A stretch of 64,000 nt of DNA from Syngnathus acus (GCF_901709675.1 NC_051089.1:4878476-4942475), one strand, 5' to 3'; shown: positions 23,130 through 34,860, numbered from the stretch's first letter. Notes: generated by a model from the letters alone, not told the origin. Translations and numbers: made by a program.

Positions 23130-23720
23130 GGGATGCGGCCATATTAGCCTGGGTGTGTTCGACGCGACGGGGGGGAAAACACGTGCGCTCGCTTACGGGG
23201 TGTTCGGTTTATTCTTTTTTTTTCACAGTAGAGCTCATAATGACATTTGGAACGTCTGCGGGAAAACGGAGCCTAAGCCCAGGAGGTTGACAGTCAGAAA
23301 CCGCAAGCTGGAGCTTAGCCTCGGCACGGAGGAGGAAGCACACGCTAAATCCGTGTCCTGCCCGATGTCGACGATCCCGAGACTAAAGCCGAAAGATAAA
23401 CACGATGGCGAAAAAACAATTTGAGGCGATGAAAGTATTTTTGACAATGGTGTCTCATTATCCGCCATTAGGGCTGCTTTTCTTGGCTGGTGAGCAGCGT
23501 TTTGCTTCTGTGACGCCATCGGACAACGGCCGTCTGCAGTGTTTAGCACCTGTTGTGTGTCTGAGACGAACACTTTATCCACCACCCATACCCTCATCTC
23601 CCCGCCCGTCATTACTGCGAGCTTACCGACTTATTCCGCTGCAGCGTTCGCACGTTTACACTGACTGCCACATCCCCTCAGGGTGTACTCTTCCTCTTCT
23701 TGGTGTTATTTTCTTCAACC
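23130..23720. other. CNE candidate, CpG-retaining
   Basis: GC-balanced, with CpGs throughout and only one T-rich run (23214-23223). Overlapping frames on both strands (89, 125 and 146 codons) contradict one another and show no domain. Confidence 0.28.
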
Positions 23721-24985
23721 TGTTCCCCCCGACAGCAGAGGTGGCAGCTTGTACGTTCCGAAATGTAACTAGGTACAGAATTACGATGAAAACACGATTA
23801 TGTAGTACGTACGTATCAAGATACCAGAAAAACCTACGTGTCTAAAATGTAAGTATTTGTACTTAGTTGCTTCTTACCATTGCTCCACACACCAGCTTTT
23901 CCCGCACAATACAAGTTAGCTTTATTTAGGGCAGGTAATTATTAGAGCAGACGGCTCGTTTGATTCGCTCCTTGATAACACCTTCACCATGTTGTCAGAG
24001 AATGTAAACACGCCGCCTGCTCTTACTTTGCCACCTTTCAGTTCGCTCATTTGTTCTCACGTCGCAGGTTGTTGTGTTGTCACTAGTGCTCCCCCGTGGT
24101 AGCGTGCGGCGCGTCGAGCAGAGGTTAGCTCTGCGTTTTTTGATCTTAGCACGGAGATGCGAGTTGGCCTGCAGGCTGCGTGGCTCATTAGGTATGTGCC
24201 CCTCTGAAGGCAGGAGTATTTGTTCAGCCGCATGACAAGGAGACGTCGGCCGCCGCAACAGATGTGGCGTAATTAGAAAGGGCTTAAGTTGTCTTAGAGC
24301 CGTGTGGAAAGTCATCGGTGGCTGATAGGTTTACAACGGTGCCCCCCCCCGCCTGCCCCTCCCTTTGGCATACACATGCCAGAGCCCACTCATACATACA
24401 CACACACGCTAGCATTATGTGCGAAGCTAATCAGGAAGGCAAATGTCACACAACGACAAACAAAGAAATGGCAAATAACACTTAGCACACACACAGGGTT
24501 GCTGTGCTGATATACTGGAAAGGACTTATGCAAACAAACATTTGACCCGCTTGCTTGCAAAGGGTATTTACACTCTTTTGGTGTTTTGCAAAGTGTCCCA
24601 GGCTGCCTCTAGTGGTAAGAAAACACTACTGTACCATACTACATACTTAAAGTTACAGTGACTTGGAATACTTGTAATCTCATTTAAGATGAACACTTGG
24701 ACCTACTATGTTACTGTAGTTGAAAGTTGGCCGTTATGATATTTTGAGAGCTGTACTTAATTTAAAAAGATGAAGAATCACTTCTTTATTGAATTGGGAG
24801 TCACTCAACATAACTGTACCCCAACTCCCATAATATGTTCCCTCATTGTCTCAGTATAATTTGTACTAGGACTCAATCTAAATATATTGTGTTGTTCTAT
24901 ACATTATCTATTGGAATTATTCTTCACTCATTCAATCAAGTGTTTTAAATGAGACTGACATCCTTATTTAACACCACGGCACAGT
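23721..24985. other. Mixed spacer
   Basis: 24000-24310 is CpG-bearing and balanced. A C10 run near 24342-24351 with further C-tracts gives minus-strand G4 potential. From 24580 it is AT-rich with nothing supported. Confidence 0.35.
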
Positions 24986-24989
24986 TAAC

Positions 24990-25270
24990 TGCTGCTGCTA
25001 CAAGATTTACTGTAAGCACTTTAATGCCTCAAGTGTCCCGTTAGCCAATCATTCGGGTCTTGAACCCCTCGGAGATAAAGATAGCTACTGATCATAGCAA
25101 TAATCCGTTGTGTAGTAAATCAGAGAGATAATAGCCGATTTGTCAGCATGGGGGCCCGTGTAAAGCCATTAACTGCCTTTTGTTGTCCCTCAAACGCGCT
25201 GGGCAGTTCAAAGAAGCCAATCGGGTCAATCTGTTAGCTTTGTGAGTCCCGAGCTCTCGCACACACAATG
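24990..25270. other. CNE candidate with clustered GATA sites
   Basis: AGATAAAGATAG at 25073-25084 holds two GATA sites, and AGATAA recurs at 25126-25131. AGCCATTAACTGCC adds a homeodomain core. The block is repeat-free and bounded by AT-rich flanks. Confidence 0.35.
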
Positions 25271-26190
25271 GAGATGCACCATTTAAGTTTTATGGTCTAC
25301 CATATTGTGTTTGATAGTAAAAGGGTTCTTTTTAACGCAAAACTAGTTTCTCCCTAAAGAATAGCATTACAAAACACATTTTAGTGCTTAGTTTGTGTTT
25401 TTGTTGTGTCTGTGTTTGCTAAAGCAAGATAGCAAAGATTGTGTATTCTGGTGAAAATAAAACATTCGGAAAGTTAGGGGGGAAAAATCTGCTCTAGACT
25501 CAGTTGTATCACTGGACACTAAATCTGACTGACTTGACTTTTACAAAAAAAAAGCATGAAAGACCTGAATGCCTGTAATGTGACAGGAAGTCAGCCATTT
25601 TGGTTTGAAGCAGTTATTTTGGGCAAATTCCAGGGCTTGCACTTTGACTAGCTCTTACGTGGGAATTTGCCCAAATCACCCTCAATTGGAAACAGGTATC
25701 ATACACAGACAGGCAACATATATTTTTTTGGCCTACTTTATCTAAAGAGAGCAGAGTATAGTGTCTTTCCCCCCCCTTAAACGTCTACTGCATTTTAATT
25801 ACAAGTGTTTGGAGGGCCATGTTGCATTTATGTAGTCCTGTTGGCATTATGCTCATCTATCATAACACTTGTGACAAATATTATTGTGGTAAACTCACAA
25901 GCATCTATCTAACAATACAAGTTTTCACCACACTGTAATTTTCCCATGCAGTCAAATTAGCATTGATGGAGTTTTCAATTTAAGTTTCTAAGTTGCATCC
26001 ATGAAGCAGGCTAATCTGTCTTCATCTTTCAACCTATTTACCTCCCCATTGCTTCTCTGATGGCACCCCCAGCTGACTCCCTCCATCGCAATACCTCCTC
26101 TCGCTGTGTTCCTGCTCTGTTGTCACTGTTGCCTTTGGCTAATTGGCAAACTGTGTTTTACTAACGTGGGTACATGTGTTAAGTGGGGAT
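25271..26190. other. AT-rich spacer
   Basis: No feature is supported. A stretch at 26030-26130 is C-rich without other signal. Confidence 0.4.
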
Positions 26191-26820
26191 CAATTGTTTG
26201 TTTAAAGGGTGCTTCTATTAGACGGCGAGGCTATAATTACTGATGAGGCCTGTTCCTAATACACCAGTTGGGTGGGGGTTGAACATGCATTCCAATCAAT
26301 GCCAAATCTCAAAGACGAATTGCCTGTTTGTTTTAGGGGGAATTAAATTTATGTGAAATCTCAATGGAAGGGTGGAGGCTGAGCAGCTAGTGAAGTTTAT
26401 CCTCAGTGTCCTACTGTGCATCCTTGGTTGCTTGCCTCAAGCCAAAAACTCTCGTCTCCATAATGAACTCGCACCGGGTGCGGATAAAAGCTTCTATCAT
26501 ATCTGATTATTCCCATTGCTCTTTACTGGCGTCTTTGTACAGATCACAGAAACACCTCGTATCTACTACGGGACCGAGATCTTACGCTTGCCATCTCGGA
26601 TACGCAAGCCATGCCAAGAAATTGCTGTTCACTAGACACGTTCTGCACACACTCCACCTTCCTGTGTTCTTCAACGCAACAATACAAGTGTAGAATTACC
26701 ATGATGGATTCTTCTGAGAACCTGAATGTGGAGGTATCAAAGAGAGATGTGATATCAGGACCAATCTGCTACAGAGATTTGCTAGCTGCAGAGCGTTCTT
26801 CTAAGTCTTGAGTGGGTACA
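26191..26820. other. Weak CNE candidate
   Basis: GAGGCTATAATTACTGATG near 26227 and a balanced stretch at 26400-26700. A 95-codon plus-strand frame (26406-26693) has no recognisable motif and no splice-like frame. Confidence 0.25.
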
Positions 26821-27355
26821 GTCCATTCAAATTCATCTTTTGTTGACATGACGACAGCCTTTTAGAGCATTAAAATACAAGTTTGAAAATAAGTCTGAAA
26901 CCGTTATTGTCTCTTTCTAAACTCTGGAAATTATAGTTTGTGAAAAAAAGAGGACGTGCATGTCGGTTGAGTAACACTCGGGACATGGTCAAGTACGTCG
27001 CAATGAAAACAATTATGGTGGACCACAATACCAAAGTAGAGTTTTTGATAGCAAGGTTGCATTACGCTGCTACTGCTTACAGCACAGACGGATTACACAC
27101 ATACATCAAATTCTAGGTATTCCAAAGACAGTATTGTCAAGGACTTTATTTACATGCTCATTGTGTTTCTTTGCCATCATCAACTGTTCCCATGGCTTGA
27201 AACAAACAGAATTCTCCGATTTTCTATTCATTTCTTAATGTAAACCATTTGAGTGAACTACAGAACAGGCAACATGAGTTAAGGTTACTTCATGCAATGG
27301 CTGTCGGCTAATTTCTTACCCTAAAGTCAAACTCCAGTATTTACCCCCGGACATA
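26821..27355. other. Spacer without supported feature
   Basis: Ordinary AT-leaning sequence; no repeats or long frames. Confidence 0.4.
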
Positions 27356-27359
27356 TTTT

Positions 27360-27930
27360 CGTGTGAGTGTGTCAGTGTGGATTTGTGTGTCAGCCCATGT
27401 CCAATCGCCTCAAGCCAGTCGGCAGCCTATTGACAGCCCCGCTTGAGGGTGTATCACTATGACCGTGCCATGTAATTGATCAGACTTCCGGAGAGACTTA
27501 GGAATATCACTGATTGTCACAGAAAGGCGCTTAGCTGTTGTGAATGATCCCAGTCATTATCGCTATGAAGGCACAATAAGTCATTTTCTGGTCCGTTATG
27601 TAGTGGACACTTTATTTCCATGCTGCCTCCAGTGGATATAATCCATTTAGAAAATGGACAGTTGGCAGGATGTGGAGATTTCTGCCGAATCGAGGGGATT
27701 GCAAATGCTTGACAGTAGGAATCCTTTTGAAGGACACGTTCTCTTAGAAAGAGGTCTGCGTGAACAAGAAACCCGGATTAATTGAATATTCCAAACAAAA
27801 TACTATTTTCTCAGAAGGCTGTCAAACACGAACAGCTGCGGGCGCATGCAAATATTTGTGGGATTTGAGTGATCTTTATTAATAACTCGTGTCAGATCAA
27901 AGTCTGTGTGATTCTCGACGAGAGCAGGTA
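27360..27930. other. Strong-looking CNE candidate with octamer
   Basis: A perfect octamer ATGCAAAT sits at 27846-27853, followed by ATTTGTGG. TCCATTT-AGA-AAATGGA at 27642-27658 is a perfect 7-bp-arm inverted repeat. TGTAATTGATCAG and GGATTAATTGAAT supply homeodomain sites. No frame above 60 codons crosses the block. Confidence 0.42.
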
Positions 27931-28649
27931 CGACTCCTAAAAAAAGAGATGCGTGAATACAGATAAGACTAATGTGATGGTGTCAAAATAAAACATGCAA
28001 AGTAGTGCAAACAAATTCTCTGATATTTGCTGGCGGTATTCAGGCAACAATGCGCTTCAGGCAAGTGAAGGAATAAAACAAACGTTACACCCAGCCCAAG
28101 GCTACACAATTCAAATTATGTTACCCGACTGACTCACCATTTCTGAGTCTTCTAAGATTCATAGAGAAACTTTTTTTTATTCCCGCTCAACTTTTATTCC
28201 TCTGAGACATTTTCACAGTTAAACCTAGAACCTTACAGATTTATGATTTTACGTTTGCGTAAGAGGAGTCGTTTATTTTTACAAAGTCTAATTTCAGCCC
28301 GTGTCCTTCAAAATTGAAGTAATTTGCTCTATTCAAAACAACAACCCTAACCAACAGGCTAATCAGCTAACCATGCTAACAGCGGTCAACATGTAACCAA
28401 AGCAAGCTAATAAAAGCTCTCTCTCACTACATTTCAATGGAGTTGGCTGAAAGGTGGTAATAATGTAATGATTCGCACAAATGAATGTGAATTGGTGAGG
28501 GAAACGGCTCCCACAACTATTTATTTAAAAGAAAGCGGCGGGCAGAGGGGGCGGATTGTTAGTGAGAGAGGGGGGGGGTTTAGGGGCACCGAGCTAGTTT
28601 TACTTTCATCACATTACCAATCTAAACAGGGCAGCCATTCTCCGACAGA
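27931..28649. other. Spacer without supported feature
   Basis: 28350-28420 is rich in GCTAA words. 28548-28590 carries G runs (G9). No coding signal. Confidence 0.35.
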
Positions 28650-29075
28650 GCAATAAGTGGCAGAGTGACATTCTAGTGAGGGCCGCCCCTTCTCATCTAT
28701 TGTCGCGGCTTTGAAGTCCCTTTTCAGGTCATTAAGCTCCATTTCCCATTCACAGAGCGCTTGTGTGGCGGCCGTTTGAGCGCAACAATGGGCCCTAATG
28801 ACTTAACGCTTCTGTTTTCATTCTCCACCTCTCACCCTAAATGCCCCCCGCTCCCACTCCCTCCCCTCTGTCTCTTTACCAACTTCTCCATTGGCCTCCA
28901 CAATTATCCTCTTCACCTCTTTTAATGACTGGCTCGGACCCCTGCTCGGGCTGCCCACGTTTTTTATGGGCATTGTAATGAGCTGCAGCTGTGGGCTACA
29001 ATATGGGTGTAACGTTAACCCAGGCATAGTGGAATGACCTCGCGGGGCAAAGTTCAGCAATGCGTTTTGGGCCAT
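28650..29075. other. CNE candidate
   Basis: Two balanced, CpG-bearing parts: 28650-28810, with CATTAAGCTCC and a SOX-like AACAATGGG; and 28920-29070, with GTAATGAGCTGCAGCTG containing a CAGCTG E-box. A C-rich stretch separates them. Confidence 0.35.
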
Positions 29076-29737
29076 GTCTTGGTTCTGTTTAAATTATGTT
29101 ATGCAGATATATAAGTACATGTATCCATCTGATTGTCAGCATCCTCAAAATAAAAACACTCAAGCAAACCCTTATTCCTTGAGATGTATTGTCCGACTGC
29201 CCCAGACCACCCCCCGCCCGATGAACTTTTGAATGGCTTCTGCCCTTTTTTGTCTCAAAGTTCTCCTTAATTGGTGATCTATTCACAGCTAGTGTGTGGG
29301 ACAAACCATATAAATTGCGACAGTGTAAAAGGCCTACAACGTATACATTGGGTTTTAGTAGGGAATAAATGGGAACGAACAAGCAGACACATCTAATGTT
29401 AAACTGAGAAGCCATCAATTTATAATTTTAATATTGCTCAGATGTGTAGACACTCACAGCTCAAACAAGTTTTTTGATTTGATTTTTTGAACAGTTTCTG
29501 ATGTACGAGGTACACAGTCTGTCATACTATGTTGGAAACAGAGGCACGGGTCCAAACATTAAATACAATGTGCATAATCTATTCACATCTGACACTTTGT
29601 AAAGATTATAATGGTTCAATTTGACATCAAGGTATTGTTGAGTCTAAATAAGAGTTGTGCAGCAGAGCCTGTCAGTGGAACAGACTGTTTATTCTGTTCC
29701 CAGTGTGGGAGTGTGTCAAGGCAGTTAGCCCACGCTT
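29076..29737. other. Spacer without supported feature
   Basis: AT-leaning. A 109-codon minus-strand frame (29089-29418) is not recognisable. Confidence 0.35.
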
Positions 29738-29765
29738 GGGTGGGAGGGAAGGGAGGGGGGTGGGG
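29738..29765 (+). other. Canonical G-quadruplex motif
   Basis: Six consecutive G-tracts (3, 3, 3, 3, 6 and 4 bases) are separated by loops of one or two bases over 28 bp. This is the strongest G4-forming signal seen in the window. Folding is inferred from sequence only. Confidence 0.75.
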
Positions 29766-30590
29766 ATTGTGTGGGGCGGACAAAAGCCAATCGTCAAAAT
29801 CAAACTGACCCCTGTCACTCGTAGGCTCTCTTCAACTGGCGTAATCTTAATTGAATCAAGCCTCACGGAGCCATGTTGACACTGAGAGATTGCACAACCC
29901 TGGCCGGGCCTTGGCAGGGCGAAGTGGAGGGCTAATGGGTAGAAAGGGTTACCCTGTCCAAATCAGCAGCGTGTGCCCCCTGTGTCACGCACATCCATTG
30001 CTCACTGTCTCGCCGCGATAATGCCACCCGCACCTCACTACAGCCGATCTAATCACTTAGTGTGGACCATCAGCAAAGTGCAGTTCAAGAGGCATCTTGT
30101 ATGATATGTCAAGTCAACACAATAGAGGAAATGTTTACACTCATATAGTCATAGTATAGGAACAAAAATGCTTGTGAAAGCATCTTTGATTTTTGCTATC
30201 GTTCAGGATCTCCCAATACAAGTCCCTATAGTTCATTTTTGGTTGGTCATCCCCCTAAACAAAATCCATGTGGACACACAACAAGGAACACAAACAGCGA
30301 CCAAGTCTGTGCTTTTGGTTTAATGGCATGTTTGTTTTCATGGGAAACATTGATGGGCTTAGTCAATCCCTTGGGTCCCATCTATCATGGTGCTCTCATT
30401 GTGTTTCTATTGGCACCCAATTGTAACACGTCTGCTCCTTTAGAGTCACTAATAATCACTAATACCCAAAGGAGTTGCCCGTTGATGTGCCTGATAGATA
30501 ATTTTTTTCTCACGCTGGACATTTAATTGTTCGTCCATACAAACAATGCATTTCTAAAGTCAGTCTTTTGAAGTCGCCTACTAATTTGCG
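29766..30590. other. Mixed spacer
   Basis: 29890-30070 is CpG-bearing and balanced. 30100-30590 is AT-leaning with a 95-codon frame (30239-30526) of no known type. Confidence 0.35.
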
Positions 30591-30594
30591 CTAG

Positions 30595-31236
30595 GTATGA
30601 AATAAAATGCCACGGGAATGCCAGTGACAAGGTCACGGAAGCCGACTGCAAATGTCTTGTGTGTGATGAGAAGTGACAGTTAGGAAACACCATAGTTCTG
30701 ACTTGGCCTGATCTACATATGAATGGCAGGCAGCTTCATGCAGGTGGCATGCGATAAGAGCCTTAATCTAGATGAAAGGCCGCGTCACAGGCCTCCCTTA
30801 TTAGCTCTGCCGAAGCAAGGCTGCGGGCAGAATGCTAATACCCAGATCTTTGCTTCCAATGTCGTTATTGTTTTTAGCCGATTTTCCAAGGCCGACTCCC
30901 ACTTTCGCTATAAGCGAGGCAATGTAAACAAGGCCGGGGCACTCTGCCAGGTGAATTACAGCAAGACAAGAGATGGCCAACTCTCTAAAGGCAACGGCAG
31001 TTTGTGGCATCATTTGATCAAGCCTGTTCCTGCCACCATGTAGAGCCTGTGACCGCCACAAGAGAAGGCGGAATATGCCTTGGGGCGAAATGTCTTGCAT
31101 TATTCATGTTGGTTATTCACATCATTATTAATAACGTGCACCGTTTGGTGATGATTCATACATGAATTATTGCCGTATCTAGCATGTTAGCATAGCTGAC
31201 AGTCTTATTAATGTAATGATTTTTCCTTAAATTAAG
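30595..31236. other. Strong-looking CNE candidate
   Basis: About 640 bp without runs or repeats. AAGGTCA at 30629-30635 is an orphan nuclear-receptor half-site inside GTGAC-AAG-GTCAC. 31100-31215 is packed with ATTA/TAAT cores (ATTATTAATAACG, CATGAATTATTG). A 106-codon frame (30723-31043) lacks any domain I know; its composition is equally explained by a conserved regulatory block. Confidence 0.45.
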
Positions 31237-31304
31237 AGGCCGCCTTCGAAAGCATCATCAACTGGGATGACCTTCGATAAAGTGGATTACTGCATGCGGA
31301 ACAG
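31237..31304 (+). other. Candidate 68-bp exon with a perfect splice donor
   Basis: CAG|GTAAGT at 31302-31310 matches the donor consensus exactly. An AG at 31235-31236 after a T-rich stretch could be the acceptor. The interval is open in the frame that begins AGG CCG CCT and runs to the donor, ending in KVDYCMRN. The acceptor is weak and the product is unrecognised. It could be a non-coding RNA exon, or chance within a CNE. Confidence 0.2.
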
Positions 31305-31310
31305 GTAAGT

Positions 31311-32264
31311 AGATTCTAGCAAATGTTTTGGTAATGTCCACCTGAGTATCTCGTAGTCCAAATAATTGTGGACACTATTGTATAAAGTTCCTCTTTGAAC
31401 GTTCTCTCAAACCTTTCCACTGTTTTGATAGATCACAGCTAAGAACACGCAGGGTGGAGCCATGCATCAATGCATAGATAAATAATTTATTTCTCTTGCA
31501 TGTAATTAGGGTTAATTATTCACAACTCGTTCACCATTAGAGGTGTATGTCCTCCTATGGTAGAGTAAATTAATGTGGGCATTTTTTTCAATATATTTGT
31601 TGTGACATACAACCGTCACATATATTTTGATACAGTATCCATTCATCCATTATCTGTCCCTATTTGAAAATACTAATGACTCGCTATAAGGTTGACCAAG
31701 CTGTCAGAAAAATAATCTTCCCATGGGAATCCCTCAAATGGGAATGTGCGGCAAACATCAAAAAGGTTGTACTCATCTGCTGTTATTAACTGTGGGTAAC
31801 TGGAGATTCCTGATTAAACAGGGATTTTAGTGCAATGAGGACGTCGCGTTGGATCCGTAACCAGACCGTACTTGGTGTTGAACACATACGAGGAAACGCG
31901 GTTGTAAATATGAAACAGGTTAAAACCTACGACTGTTGAATCAAACGTTTTTGGAGCATATCAGCTAAGGAAAAATATTCAATATACTCTAAACACAAAT
32001 CTGAGTCAATCACAGGAGAGCAACCAACCAAAATAACTGACTGGATATGTTTGAGCAAAGTGTAGTTAACGTCTTAAAAGTTTTAACTATCAATAAAACA
32101 AAAAAACAGGTCTAAAACTGCTGAGATACCAGCACAAGCGTCACATTTCAATAATGTGCTTAGGGTGTGATGCCCATTCAATAAAGTGTAAATCCACTGT
32201 CTTTTGCAAGTTGAATTGCATTGTCTGCACAAGCTGCTGACCTCTAAGTCAAGTCTTTAGTGAG
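31311..32264. other. AT-rich spacer
   Basis: No supported feature. A short CCATTCATCCATTATCTG near 31638 recalls the SINE tail but is too short to call. Confidence 0.4.
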
Positions 32265-32610
32265 TCAACATGATCATTTTGCTAGCTCCTTTGCACCAGC
32301 TGAAACCTTAGCCCCTCTCAGGGCTGAGGTTTTCTGGGATGTTTCCAGTCTAGCCGCCAGCCAGCGGGCTCATACTGGGCCCGCCAGAGCCGAGGCGGCG
32401 ATCCAGTTACGCTTCAGTATGTTGCATTACAGCCCCCCGCCCTGAAAAAGAGCACATTCGGTTGCGCTAATCAGCGCTAATGCTATTGTCATCGATAAAG
32501 TGTGTGAAACACCATTCTGGAGCGATATTCCTCGAGTCATTTAGCCCCATAATTGACTTTTAAAGCAGTCGGGGCCATGGAGCGATACCACAGACCAGGT
32601 GGGCTGTGTG
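32265..32610. other. CNE candidate
   Basis: GCGCTAATCAGCGCTAATGC near 32465 repeats GCGCTAAT twice and gives two homeodomain cores. CCATAATTGAC follows. The first half is CpG-bearing. Confidence 0.38.
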
Positions 32611-32650
32611 GAAATATAGCTACTCATTTCTGTTGATGTGATAAAATGGT

Positions 32651-32668
32651 GAGAGAGAGAGAGAGAGA
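32651..32668 (+). repeat. (GA)n microsatellite
   Basis: Nine GA units without interruption. Confidence 0.9.
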
Positions 32669-32669
32669 A

Positions 32670-33344
32670 GAGGCTGCCAGCGTCTTTACTCGCTCTTTAC
32701 TCAGTAAATAATGCAGAAAGCCTCTCTGCTGAGCTCAGAAGGCAGCGTATTGATTTTGTCTTAGATGAGGTCTCTGAAACCTCATTTACTTCTGTTGTCA
32801 TCATGGCGGAACATCAGTGTCTGACAAGCTGCACTCCACCCCCTCTGCGTCTGGTCTGGAGGCCATCTTGGAAACTGTTGAGGGATGCTAATGTGCCCGA
32901 GCATTAGCCCAACGTTCCTCTTCCAGTGACGCTGTTGACAGAGTGCTTGCATGATAAGATGCATGGACTGAGATAGCCATGTTGGCGACTGACCATTGTG
33001 CTGTTTAAATAAAGCTCTGTGTTCAGGCACTGATCTGACTCTTATTGGGTTTCAGTGTAAACAGATGGGAACACACCAGGTGGACCGGATTTTTCATTCA
33101 ATGACAATGATCCACGAATTTCATGTCTAATCTTCTACTGGGGATTTTGGTCATGTGATTAGAAAGGGGGGCGGAATTAGGCGCTCCGAAATATCTCCAA
33201 AAACGGCCTAGAAAGACTATCGTGGTATCCAAGTGGATGTGAACTTTAAAAGTCGGCATTGGGACCGGAGGTCTGTAAATAAATAAATCCCAAACGTACT
33301 AGTAAAGCTTATGAAGGATTCATACCTTTTGTTTCAGGGACGTT
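32670..33344. other. Spacer without supported feature
   Basis: Balanced sequence with an 82-codon minus-strand frame (32782-33030) of no known type. Confidence 0.35.
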
Positions 33345-33640
33345 TTCCTGGGGCGCGTCACATGACCATGCCCCCTTCAACAAATGAACACAATTACACT
33401 CCTCTCTCAGCCAGAGGCCAGAGATTCCCGTGTATACATAAATGGCGGTTGGGATTCTTTTGATTAAACAAGCTGAAATTATGCACAAAGACGTGATTCT
33501 GTGTAATTAAACTAATTAAAGAGCATCATTAATAAAATATCAGGCATGCCAGCTGTTTACGGTGTGTGCTGGGGGCCCAGCGACGCAAGGAGACGGGACG
33601 GAGAACGACATTGTGTTTTTTTAATATGTGCTTTTAAGGG
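33345..33640. other. Strong-looking CNE candidate, homeodomain-rich
   Basis: 33500-33540 contains GTAATTAAACTAATTAAAG followed by CATCATTAATAAA, four or more TAAT/ATTA cores in 40 bp. TTGATTAAAC lies upstream and the palindrome GCATGC near 33544. No frame or repeat crosses it. Confidence 0.45.
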
Positions 33641-34439
33641 TACCCTGTGGTGAGGGGGCTCTCCGGGGACGTGGACCCCGCAGAAAAAAGAGCGGTAATG
33701 TCAACAACAAAACTTCAATGACAACCCATGACTAGTGGAGAAATAGTGCCATTTTTCTAACTATACTGTACATATGATTGAATAATTTTGAATATTTCAA
33801 TAAAAGAGCCAATCATTTTTTAAAATTTTGTTTTATTTAAATTTTTCATATTAACTAAATCATGGATGACAAAAAAATGGTAAGAATGTTAAGTTTGAAG
33901 ATGTTCAACCATTACCATTGCAATGTCAAAGACAAAAAGTCCTTTAACACTTTAGATTGGTCAATAATTTGCAAAAATAACTCCCACATGTATGGACTGT
34001 CCAATAATATAGATTTGTGGAAAAAAAATACAAAATTGTGATATGGGAGGTTTTGGCCATTGATTTAGTCGTTAAGTCAAATATTTACCAAATTCTCCCC
34101 TGCCAAAAAGCAACTTTTTTCGCCCCTCCGAACCACGTGTCAAGTCATGTCACTTGAAATAGCAACGCTCCTTTCATACACTGATCCATGAGGCCTGACC
34201 CCCAACATGCTGATAAAGGATCAGCGGATGAAATAGAACCCAATTAATAATGCATTTGTGTCCCACTGTCTGGCCCCAAGGACGGAAGTGCTGGAAAAAA
34301 AATAGAGGTCACGCTTCTTCCTCGAGTGATCGGCGATACCTCCGCCGCATGTCTATGAAAAGACATATTTATCTACATCATGTTGTGAAGAAATAGTGGC
34401 TTCGTCCACACGCACAAGGAGTGTGTGCACTCTTGAGTG
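33641..34439. other. AT-rich spacer, balanced at its end
   Basis: 33770-34080 is A/T-rich. 34130-34430 is more balanced, with CCCAATTAATAATGC near 34239; it may belong to the next block. Confidence 0.35.
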
Positions 34440-34860
34440 TGACGGATGGTCATGGAGGTGACCTCTCTTAAGAGCGGTCACCGGCGAGGGCCCGCCGCTG
34501 ACCTATGGCCACTTAGACACATTAATCACCCGCCTCCCCCTCCTCGCTTTTATCAGCCTTGCTGAAAGCTACTGTCCAGCCTCCCCGCCTGAAAGCCACC
34601 CCCCCACCATCCTCATCACCCCTCCGCTCGGACCATTCATAAGGCTCTCATCAAGCCCTCGGACCACAGGTATCACTCCATCATTACACATTTCTCAGGG
34701 GGGCTGCTGTTATCAGCCCAAAAGGGCTCCAATATGGAAATGGGATCCCTACCACTGATAACGCCGGCGTGGATTATCCCAGGCTTTCCTCCATCAGATA
34801 GCCACTCAGGAATGGTTCCAGGCCGGAACATTCCGCCATTGTTTTGTGGACACTACTGAT
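34440..34860. other. CNE candidate with GATA, TEAD and SOX motifs
   Basis: GATA-type sites: TTATCAG at 34550-34556 and 34710-34716, CTGATAA at 34755-34761, TTATCC at 34774-34779 and AGATAG at 34796-34801. Next is an imperfect inverted repeat GGAATGGTTCC (34809-34819) and GGAACATTCC (34825-34834), whose GGAATG and CATTCC halves fit TEAD. CCATTGTT (34837-34844) fits SOX. The order and density suggest an enhancer; this is inference from motifs. Confidence 0.45.

Noticed and set aside
28350-28420. GCTAA-rich stretch as a minisatellite
   Set aside because: Spacing is irregular and units share only five bases; such words are frequent in fish spacers.
30723-31043. 106-codon frame in a conserved-looking block
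   Set aside because: No domain or codon pattern; the same sequence is dense in transcription-factor motifs, so a regulatory block is the better reading.
31638-31656. Short CCATTCATCC stretch as a third SINE tail
   Set aside because: Fewer than 20 matching bases, with no tRNA head or body sequence adjoining.
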